Positions 32,045 through 42,100 of a stretch of DNA of 64,000 nt are shown here, in pieces. The notes beneath the pieces are model-generated. The model did no database searches. It worked only from the letters and a program-made list of their open reading frames with translations, and was not told the DNA's origin. Made by a program: the position numbers and the translations under genes. The DNA is from Schistosoma mansoni (taxonomy: Eukaryota > Platyhelminthes > Trematoda > Strigeidida > Schistosomatidae): NCBI RefSeq assembly GCF_000237925.1, contig NC_031497.1, positions 2,262,524 through 2,326,523 of the forward strand. The letters are read 5' to 3'. Within the stretch, counting starts at the first letter, position 1, and each line of letters begins with the position of its first letter.

Positions 32045-33425
32045 CCTCAATCGGCAGCTACATTGTTCTCTATCAGGGTACGTAATTTCCGAGGGCTTTT
32101 TCTCAACGGATATAGATTATCTTGCATAGTTAGCTGTTTAAAAATACTTGCACATCTTTGGCGATGGTTGTAGTAATTCTCCAAGACCCAGCTCCGTACA
32201 ATAGAACTATCCTGACGTTTGTATTGAAAAATATGACTGATGTTGGCTGACAATTGTTTTGAGTACAAGATGTTCTTCAGTTATAAGAATGTTTCCCATG
32301 AATTCGCTCAGTTTGTGGACATCCCGAAGGGAGGCTTTTATTGATCTTTTGCATTGTTCTTAGTCTAAATGTCCAATTCTCTCCTACCTTGGCCACCACC
32401 ACCTAGTGTTGTGAAGCTATGACAGCCCCTTTCTTTGTTTTTACATCTTCCATAGATCTTCTGAGCTTTTTGCTGATGCGGATGTGACAAATTTGGTTCT
32501 CAATAATATTGTCTTTGGAAGCCCATGTAGTTTTGTGTATGCGTTCGTAGAGGAATATGGTGTCACCTATAACCATTCTGTTGAAAGTATACAGATTTGC
32601 AAGTCTCTCATCATTTTTCTTTCTTTCTCCAAGTCTGTGTTGTCTTATGATATCTTTATTCCCGGTATCTTCCATATCGACATTGGTATTCATGCCCTCA
32701 ATCGGGATTTTCAGGTCTTTTCGTGGGCAGTTATCTACAATGAACTCCAGACTTTCTTAATCCTGATTCTCATCATCTTCACTGCTATCATTAGCGGGTA
32801 CGTAACACTAGATAACATTCATTATAATTCCTTCCTTCTGTGTTTTAAACGATACTTTGATTATCCGGCTTCCATGAGATTCCCATGCTATAGATGTTTT
32901 CCGTGTTTCTTTGAACAGCATCAGTGCAACTTCTTGTGTGTGTGAAGCATGTTTTTCATAACCAGAGTACAATAGCACCTCTCTTGATGCTAATTCTTTC
33001 TGTTCAGCATGCGTTCAATGTCTTCCACCTATGCCAAACACCACCGGGTTGTATTTCTTCACTTCCGTAACTATTTGACTGATCCCTCCAGTCTCACACA
33101 TTATCCAGACATCCAATGTACCCATATTAACTGCCGCTCTCTCTCTCTGGCTGTCAGAAGGGGTATTTACCTCGTAATTTCTGAAGAACCTCGGCTTTTA
33201 CCTTAAGACGCCCTAATTCTAATTAAATACCCTCCAACTCCCAGTACAGAGTTTAAACGGTATAAAGAATTTTTTATGATAACTTCTTTAGCAAGGTTCT
33301 GTTTTACAGGATGGGGGTTGCTAACCCTATACACAGCCCTGCTTATTTATCCAGGCTTAGGACTGGCAGTAAACCTGGAAGGATTCCAGGAGGAGTTACA
33401 CCAAGCTACATACAAGCTAATAAAT
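32045..33425 (-). mobile_element. RTE copy (first family) with internal deletion
   Basis: On minus the 5' untranslated part lies at 33,290-33,425. Endonuclease words follow (MVIGDTIFLYERIHKTTW, SKDNIIENQICHIRISKKL, MEDVKTKKGAVIASQH at 32,403-32,580). The sequence then jumps near 32,300 to late RT words (YSKQLSANI, ITTTIAKDVQVF at about 32,150-32,260). The RT core is deleted and the 3' end is missing. Confidence 0.75.
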
Positions 33426-34779
33426 TAATTCGGTTTAGAATAATGACGTAACAGAAAACTTAGAAAGTGAATGTTAATTTTTTGTATTTAATTCAAAAAA
33501 CATGAACTGAAAACAGGGGGAAACGATTTAAGTCCAAATATTGAAATATATTATAGAATGAAATCATTAATAGTTGATAATTACCTAAACTAATTAACAA
33601 AATACTAAAATCCCTTGATTCATGGTGATTAATCGGTGATTAGTAACCGATTTCATGTTTCTCTAATTCCTAGCACTGATCAAATTCTGCCGATCGATTA
33701 CAATGGGGCCACCAGTTTCAGTTACTCAGCATTACGTACTCAACATTTTGATCTTAGGTAGTTGAAATAATTAGTAGAGAGTCGGAAGTCTATGTTTCAT
33801 CGCTTGCCAGTAGAGTGTATCTCCATTCTTGTAGGAATCAAAGCTCTCTATGGGATTACAAATCGCATCAACAAGTGCGACAGTCAACTATGTTACAATT
33901 GAGTTTAAATGTTATCATCAGTTTTAATAATTTGGAAACTACGGTGTATCATACCATTGTTTGATATCATTAATGCGTTTAAAACAGTTTATAATACAGT
34001 GGTCTCGAGATATCCACATTATTATTCAGGTATGTATGCAAACATCACAGAGATTTGATAGGTGGATACAGTGTGACCATTAACAAAATAGACGAACTAT
34101 TGATTAATTATATGTAAATAAAATAAATGTTTATAAATTCATCTAATACATTGAAAATATACTTCAAGTTAAGCGATAATTTTAACCTGCCTTTTGATTT
34201 ACTTGATGTTGTTTCATTGTTATACTTGGAGTATTTATTACTGTTCAATGATATTGAAACTCAGGATCTCGAGGTGAATTAAAAATGAATGAATCCCCAT
34301 AGCTACAAATGATTTTGCATCATGTCATACATTGTCAACAGTTGATCCTGGATACTAACCAGGTAATCTGCCTTTACCGACATAGGTCAGGTCAGTAATC
34401 ACTGACTTCGTGGAATGATGCAACATCCTTAGTTTGCCCAGCTTATCTTTTGTCGTTTTCCTTCTGCTCCAGCCAAGATTGCATGTTGAGGTATGCGACA
34501 GATGAACATGTGTAAAACGTATCCCAGCCTCTCCGTTCAATGAGACTTTACAGTTCAATCTACCAATATTTCTAATACATTAATTTTAACCTCAGTATTG
34601 CTTCCAGGTCGATAAAACTACTACTAACTCAGATTCCCTTTCAAATCCCTTAAAAAGGAGTATACTTTTACAATATCGAAAGCTGCGAGAATCCCTTTAA
34701 CAACACCTAGAGTTTTCAGTGTAGAGCATGAGCTTACTGATATGATGATGAATAAATCTATAAAACAATTAGATATAAG
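33426..34779. other. AT-rich spacer with a family E fragment
   Basis: A plus-strand E fragment lies at about 33,610-33,720 (GATTAATCGGTGATTAG, TAGCACTGATCAAATTCTGC). Nothing else was recognised. Confidence 0.45.
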
Positions 34780-34965
34780 GGGGTCGTTTGTGGAGATTCT
34801 AAGTAATTTTTATATATAGTTAAAATCATGAGTCAATTGAAGCTAGACCATCATGGAGGAGTCCCACAATAGGACGAAACGGCCGTCCAGTGCTTCCAGG
34901 TTTTCCATGGTAGTTTAGCTTCAATTGACTCATCATTTCAACTATATATAAAAATTAGATATAAC
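34780..34965. mobile_element. Family F short palindrome
   Basis: Both AT-rich ends and both GTCAATTGAAGCTAGACC-type arms face each other, but only one hammerhead half is kept on plus (GGAGUCCC, AGGAC, GAAAC, ACGGCCGU, C, CAGUGC). The 5' strand of stem I and half of the core are deleted. Confidence 0.65.
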
Positions 34966-35615
34966 CTTGACCATTAGAAAACACAATAGTCAATACACAC
35001 ATAATGAGGTAACCTAACACCTTTGTTATCCAAACGAAACCTAAACGTAAACTAAGCTTACTGAAAAAAACAATTATAAGCTGTTTAAATTTCGAAACAT
35101 AAGCTAAAAGAAAAAGTGAATCATCAGCTTGATACATTCACATCACATAAGAAAGATACATTAAGGGTCAATTTTAAAGATGACATCATTGAACTTTAAT
35201 TCGCTAGGGAGAATGTCCTAGTAGATACAAAATAAATGTAATGAAAATCTACAAATGAAATTGAATTACAAAGTATGAAGGTAAACTTGTTCATCTACAA
35301 ATAGAATATAAGTTCTTAATCTCACCTAATCCAATAATCTCTCTACACAAATACTAATCACATAATGATGTGACCTTTCCTTTGGTACATATATCTTCTC
35401 CTGATTGGTTAATTTTAACAGCACAATTTCAAGTAGTACACACTGACTATTTTTATTTTTCATACTGATATTATTAAGCTATTGATTTCACAACAATTTC
35501 AATGTCAGTGGGCCACTTTTTTTATTATACAGATGGATGGGATAAATCAAGCCAAATGCATAGTTTAAAATGAATTCAATTATAATTTTCACAAATAAAA
35601 TAAAAATTAAATCCA

Positions 35616-35783
35616 CTTGGTATGGTTGGGTTGAATCTCCCGATTGACTTTTAGGACGGCAATCGATTAGTCTCTTATTGGCCATATGTGCATACTGTGC
35701 CAATAAGAGATTGATCAATTGCAGTCCTAAACGTCAATGGGAAGATTCAAACAAACAATACAAAGCGAATCTAAACTTCACCT
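35616..35783. repeat. Family G foldback MITE, about 170-bp palindrome
   Basis: The left arm ACTTGGTATGGTTGGGTTGA to GTCTCTTATTGGC is answered by GCCAATAAGAGATTGATCAA to AACAATACAAAGCG. The loop is a short CATATGTGCATACTGT. No coding capacity, so it depends on an outside transposase or is a replication by-product. Confidence 0.75.
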
Positions 35784-35805
35784 CATTTCAGAAGCAAGTG
35801 GCTAT

Positions 35806-35985
35806 CAGGACTCAGTAGCTAAGTGGATAACGCGATGGCGTTTGAAGCGAAAGGTACTGGGTTCGAGTCCCAGAGTGAACATCAACTCTGAGATGCAGGT
35901 AGATCCTGCTGACGAGTCTCCAGTACAACGAAACGTGCATCCTGGATTCCACTGTTAGCCACTATCAATCTTTGCTTAAAATAAA
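35806..35985 (+). mobile_element. Sm-alpha-like hammerhead SINE, full length
   Basis: A-box TAGCTAAGTGGATAACGC at about 35,817, B-box GGGTTCGAGTCCC at about 35,861, then GAACATCAACTCTGAGATGC, the hammerhead at 35,899-35,951, then ACTGTTAGCCACTATCAATC and a short A-rich tail. It is the best-preserved element of this type in the window and lies directly beside a G palindrome. Confidence 0.85.
35899..35951 (+). ncRNA. Hammerhead ribozyme with intact core (Sm-alpha type)
   Basis: Core CUGACGA and GAAAC are intact and the cleavage end is AUC. Stem I AUCCUG/CUGGAU has one mismatch. Stem II (GUCUCC...ACAAC) is weak. Activity is possible but reduced. Confidence 0.7.
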
Positions 35986-36451
35986 CATTTTTCGTATAAT
36001 GATCATCAGCCAGTAGCGTAATCTGTGAATACAACGAAATAATAATACATTGTGAACATTCAATTATGAAATGACGCTACAGTTTACGGTGAAAGATCTA
36101 TAACTTACTTCACAAACACAAGTAAGCTATAGATACTGTACATGGAGACAAAGAAAAATTTTGTTTGTCTACCATACTATGGATCTTCAGTTAATTGGTA
36201 TTTTGTGGTCTCATGAAATTACATCACACTAGAATTATGATGTAGTTAAGAGTTACATGTGAGAAGCCCTCATCTAACGTTTTTTTTGCTTCATGGCACT
36301 TATTATTAAAGTGCATGTACCTGGAGCTTTCAGTGAAATTAGGCTTTATCAACAATATAAACCCACGTCACATTGCGTTGTCATCAAGCAACATGTAACC
36401 TTTACCGCTAGCTGAGCAGCTCGGTATTTTTTGGTCAAAAAGTACATTCAA

Positions 36452-36655
36452 AAGATGGATCACGGTTAGCAGTGGAATCCAGGACGCATGTTTCGTCCTA
36501 CTTGTGAATCTTTGGCTGGGTGTACCAGTATCCTAGAGTTGATGTTTATTCCGGGACTCAATATCACCTCTGAGATGCAGGTATACCCTTCTGATGAGTC
36601 CCAAACAGGGCAAAACGCGGGCCCTGGATTCCACTGCTAGCCACCATCCATCTCT
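36452..36655. mobile_element. Two Sm-alpha-like hammerhead units head to head
   Basis: The left unit is on minus (ribozyme at about 36,470-36,527) and the right on plus (36,579-36,632). They meet near 36,555. The left unit keeps GGAC, GAAAC and CUGGAUUCC but its core is lost. The right keeps CUGAUGAG but reads CAAAAC for GAAAC and GGCC for CGUC. Confidence 0.75.
36579..36632 (+). ncRNA. Hammerhead, right unit, catalytic G12 changed
   Basis: Core CUGAUGA intact. The GAAA after stem II reads AAAA, which removes G12 (the general base), and the base before the cleavage site is changed. Inactive. Confidence 0.65.
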
Positions 36656-36705
36656 GATAATAAAGTTTGTGACTGTCAATATCAAGGCATCCCGCACAGG
36701 ATCCC

Positions 36706-36782
36706 CATATACCAAAGAGATTGATCAATTACAGTCCTTAACATCAACGGGGAGTTCCAAACAATCAATACAAATGAAATAA
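36706..36782 (+). repeat. Family G half-copy
   Basis: AGAGATTGATCAATTACAGT then CAAACAATCAATACAAATG, one arm of the G palindrome, 50 bp after the paired hammerheads. Confidence 0.6.
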
Positions 36783-37124
36783 CATTGAAAACTTTGCATA
36801 TATCTTAAAAACATACAACTAAATACTTACCAAATTATTTCCTTAAAACGGTTAGTCTGTTTATTTCAATGTGAAAAAATTATTCGATTGCTTCAGAATA
36901 AACAGGTCAGTATTACTATTAAAACGACATCTATCTATAGGTTTATATGCAAACAACAAATATATTTAAGAATTATTTATTTAGACCGATCAATACATTC
37001 GTTGAACTGGTTTCATAAACGTTTACGAATCGAGCGCGTGAAAGATATGCCATATCATGTTTAAATCATTAAAATAAATTCAGCTCAATAGCCAAGTAAT
37101 TATACTCGTACAAGACTTTAATGT

Positions 37125-37410
37125 AACTCCACCTGAAGACCATCTGTATGTACCGACGGCCCCACCCTCTGAGCAAGGACGGTTGAATGTGAAGTTATCA
37201 ACCTCGCATTGTAAAAAGAACCCAGCTATAAAATCGGCAACCAGAGAGACTTTGAAGTACAGTTATTGGGTGAGCGGTGAACTAACGAGCTTTAGGAACT
37301 CACCAGAGTGAGGCAAGCAGACATATAACTTGATTATCCAAGGTCATAATTGGACGATCGAGCCACAACGACATCATTAGATTACCACCACCACGTATGC
37401 CTCTTAGTTC
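37125..37410. other. Higher-GC island with TATA-like box, possible LTR
   Basis: CCGACGGCCCCACCCTCTGA and GCTATAAAATCGGC in an otherwise AT-rich stretch look like an LTR or promoter. I could not find matching TG/CA ends with a target duplication. Confidence 0.3.
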
Positions 37411-38140
37411 ATCTGCTCCTGAAGAGCCGAGTATATCAAATGTAGTTATAAGTCAATTTTTTCCTGTTCAATAGAACGTAATCCATTTTCACCGATCTGA
37501 TGTATGAAATATCCAAACTCTCGTTAGTTTCGTCTAGACTGCCGTTAGGTTTTGGCTATAAATTTTCAGTAAACCACATATTCAGGAATGATCACCATTC
37601 ATTTTATATCTAACGACAGTGTATATACATATATAGAAATTTAGATGCTTAGGCTATGTCACGATTTATTTTACTGGACTAAAAAAAACAATAAGTCATT
37701 TGTTTGAACTATTTCAGAGTACCTGAAGCTCCTTGAAGAATTGGAGGTTATTAGCTGCTCACTACTACCAAGAAGCCTATGTTACACATAGAACCTACAA
37801 ATAACTATCTAGTGATAACGTTCAATACGCGTACTAAAATATTTTCCAGCAAATTCTATAACAATGACAAAAAAGCTGTAAAGTTTAGATTCACATATTG
37901 ATTTGAATTTCTTGGTTGGAATCCAATTGACTGTCATTATCCATAGTTGTTGACAAATTCCTATGTATTTCCTTAAATATTGATAAGTGGTTGGGAGGAA
38001 TTCGTAGATCTAGGTTTTGTGCTAATTAATACTCACTAGAAAGAAATATACGTAATCATGAGGGGACTGGTGCTGACCGACGAACTCGAACTCTGGGTAT
38101 CGAGTTTTACTGTCTCATATGTTACCATTAACCATACTGT

Positions 38141-38445
38141 TGTGGTGTGGGTTACTTATATCCACATAAATAGTATGTAGCGGTAGTCGGGAATTGAATG
38201 TATTTCACTAGAAGACCGATAACGAAAGAACGGGAATGAAACGCAATCGGTATGAAAATGCATGAACAATAATAATCGGGGACGATAGACTGATATTTGC
38301 AGAAGGAATGTTCAAGATTGAGACGGTTGATTGATAGTTTGTAAATTAACTATTTACTATATCGTTCACATATTTTACTGAGATATTCTGTAAATCCCGT
38401 GCCAAATACATTCGATTGTCCCCGTTCGTGTTTTTGTTCACTACA
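38141..38445 (+). mobile_element. Family C solo LTR-like repeat
   Basis: Starts TGTGGTGTGGG and ends GTTCACTACA, 305 bp. Flanks CTGT and CGGT suggest a 4-bp duplication with one change. Confidence 0.7.
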
Positions 38446-38587
38446 CGGTAACTTAAACGATAGAGTTCTGTAAGCTTTTAACGACCAGACAAACAGAACA
38501 TTGACTTCTACTCAGTGATGATTAAGCGACAAAATTTGTAATATAGTACCTAATATGAACGATCGATTTAACAGTGCAGAAACGTCA

Positions 38588-39107
38588 ACTTTATTTATTT
38601 ATTTAAACACATAAATATTGGTAGAAAGAGGCACCAGATATATATGAGCTGCATAAATTTCATTTGTGTGAGGACTGTGATACTACCGGGGTGCCCAAAC
38701 CGAAACAGGTGGTTTTCTTAAGGGGCCACACCCGGAGACCTTGACCTAAAGGTCTGATCCACAAGGCAGTGGAGCATCATGAGGAGATGCAGTACCATGG
38801 TAACCGGTGACCAACAAGAGGTTCATACGGCATTTGTTCCTTTGGTATACTAGAGCTCATATGCACCATTGGTTTGGAATGAGGGTTTTCCAACTCCCGT
38901 AGGTGGACCCTCCGTGTCCACCAACCCGGTTAAAGCGCCGGACATTCGCTTTTCGTCCTCTCAATTCCGTAAACAATAGTAATGTCACGAGAAGGTAGTG
39001 AGTAGGATTTCCCTGGCAGAGGTTATATACGCGTGGCCGTGTGAGATCATCTCAAGAGGGAGAGCGGACTCTTCTCACTCTCGGCTGTATCGGGGCATTT
39101 GGAGGTA
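38588..39107 (-). mobile_element. Family B SINE-like repeat
   Basis: Full-length minus copy. The AAATAAATAAATAAA-type tail lies at 38,588-38,604 (seen as TTTATTTATTTA on plus) and the 5' end (CCTCCAAATGCCCCG, read on minus) at about 39,107. It ends 74 bp beyond the stop codon of the minus-strand gene. Confidence 0.8.
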
Positions 39108-39180
39108 GAAACGTCAACAAGTTATTTTAAGCAAATTTATTGATAATAAACTTTATCTTCAGGAAAACATTTATAAAAAA

Positions 39181-42100
39181 TTAATCTAGTAAAGGTATTT
39201 CTTTCAACCATTTACGTTCAATTTGTTCACATTTCAATGAAGTATATAAAATAAAAGTTTGTAAACATTGCATTAATTGTTCATATTGTACAATATTTTG
39301 AGGATAAATTTGATTTTGTAAGTGATCAGCAAAATTATTAACTTCATCTGCTAATTGTTCAAATGAGTCAAGGTCATTTTCACTGATGTTAGAAAACTAT
39401 AAAATGCAATAAATAAGAACAAATAAAAAAATACGTTTGAAAAAGAAAAAAAAAGGGTAAAAGTATAGTATAGAAACGAGCTTATCAGAAACCAGAATCC
39501 GACATTTTGTGCTTTTGTAGAAGATCCAAACATCACGTATAACGAGCAGTGAAAGTATGTCTGCATAATGTTCAGAACATTTAAAATTGACCACAAGAAA
39601 CTATATTTTTGCTACCATAAGGTAGAAGTGATAGTCAGAAGGGGTTTTTTGTGGAGATCTAGTGCTTTCATAGTTGAAAGCGTGAGTCAATTGAAGCTAG
39701 ACCACCAGGGAAAACCTGGAAACACTGGACGGCCGTTTCGTCCTATTGTGGGACTCCTGGGTTCGAATCTCGCGAGGCGAGGTCGTGGATGAGAAATAAT
39801 AGTGTTAAACATAGAAAACGGCGAGACTATGATTTATGGACGAACCAATAAGATATAAGATAACAGGCCTTGGATTTTGGTGCGAAATTCATTCATCAGT
39901 TTGGCTAAATAGCGTTTTGGCAATTAGCTGATGTCAGTTTACGATGAAAACCCTAAATCTAATTCCTAACCATCAATTGTGAATCATAATTTTAATTCCT
40001 CACACTAGTTTATAACCCTTATTTAGTTCTAGTGAGTAGGTGGACACTCTCGAGATCACTTTGGCATCACTCAAAGGTCATCCATAAAGTATAGTTTGAC
40101 CCATAACGTTAATCAAGAATAACGTAGACTTTATTTGGGTCCTTATAAGAGTTCGAAAAGGTGGATGATCTGTATTCATGTGAATAAATTTGTGAATGTT
40201 TCCTCAATTTTTAGGCAGAGCAAACTGTAGAAGACCTTCATAGATTCATTAACTATGTAAAATCTTTTTTTACAACTTGTGATATTAACGTTTTACTTCC
40301 CATAAACTACTGGTTTACGGAAGCTGTTTTGTGATTGGCCAAAAACTTGCTTCTTCAAGACCGCCCATGCATTAAATGGCAAAAACTTCCTCTATATTTA
40401 TTTGATAGTTTTATTTCGTGTAGATAATGTCAGAAATAAAGAAATATGAAACTTGAACTGACTATCTTTCAGAATTGGTTGCCGGACAGTAATTATAAAC
40501 AAGTCCCAATCATAAATTTACTTTCATCAACCGTCATATGTTATGGCCCTACATATTATATAGGTTTTGAATTAAAATCATGAAGGAACTTTTCAACATT
40601 TTGTGATCCCTCCTTTTCTAATTACAGAATGAGAGGATTTCGTAAAGTATCGAAAGCGTGAAACTACAGTAACGAAGACAACCATAAGAGATGACAGAGA
40701 CGATTTTATTCAGAAAAACAAATATCCACTCCAATAATGTATGGTACTAATTCTTTTTGAAAATTTTGAACGAACACAGTTATTATTCACAAAACTGGGA
40801 AATATAGGTATGACTAGTAGTGAAACAGTATAATTTACTGTATAAAAAAGAGGCCAAGTATAATTAATTCACCAAACTCGTAGCAAGGTTTCATTTATGA
40901 CATGAATGAGACATAATTTCTATGGATTTAATACTGTTTATCTATCGATTCTTTTAGTTAGCAGTAGGCTTTCTTATAAACTGAAAACAAAAGATACATC
41001 ACTAGTACTACAAGAACTACACTCTGATCTTATATTGAATGCGCTCTACCATTTAGAATCATCCACCAAATCAAAAGCTAGTATTACTTACTTACGCCTA
41101 TTACCCCTCGTCGAGGAGCATAGGCCGCTTACCAGCATTATCCATCCAACTCTGTCCTGAGACTTCCCTTCCAGTTCTTTCCAATTGCTATTCGTCCTTT
41201 TCATATCGGCTTCTATTTCCCGGCGTAATGTGTTCTTTGGCCTTCCTCTTTTCCGCTTCCCTTCCGGATTCCAAGTTAGGGATTGCCTTGTAATGCACAT
41301 TGGTGATTTCCTTAATGTATGTCCGATCCACTTCCAACGTCTTTTCCTAATTTCCTCTTCAGCTGGAAGCTGGTTTGTCCTCTCCCATAAAACGCTGTTG
41401 CTGATAGTATCCGGCCGATGGATGTTGAGTATTTTGCGTAGACAACTGTTTATAAATACGTTTACCTTCCTGATGATGGTCGTAGTAGTTCTCCGCCTGT
41501 AGCTCTTCTAGAGTTACTGCCGGTCCCAAGCCCGGGTAAAGGAGGAGGGTTGGGCATGGGGTTAGCGACCCCATCCCGCAGAAAAGCTAACTCGCTAAAA
41601 AAATGCTAACCAAAAGCTAGCATACAATGTAGAAAATAATGGGAAAAATCGTACCATTTTAAGAATATTATGAATACTTACCAAAGATGCTATATCACTA
41701 AGTTGTTGTAAATCGTAAGAAACATTTTCAAATGTATCTAAGTTTATTCCATTCACAATTAGACGATTGAATACAGGTGAAAATTTTTGTAATATAGATT
41801 GTTCAAGTTGAGGTATTAATTCTGTTTGATTAAAATGTTGACTATCTAAAGAATTATCATTCTCTTTTGTATTGCATTCAGATATACCTAACATTTGGAT
41901 TAAATCTGTAAGGATCTTGCGCTGAAGTAGAAAAATGATTGAAACAAAAAAATATAAAAACGATAATGTTTAACATACATGATGTTCCTTAAGAAGTCAA
42001 AATAAACAAGTTAATATTTTTCACTTACAAAAATATGGGATTATCAGGTGTGAGGATGGTCCACAGGTGAAGTTGAGGAAGCTCTAAGGAGCCCAGAAGG

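Noticed and set aside
37125-37410. Solo LTR at the GC-rich TATA island
   Set aside because: No matching TG/CA ends with a target duplication could be found.
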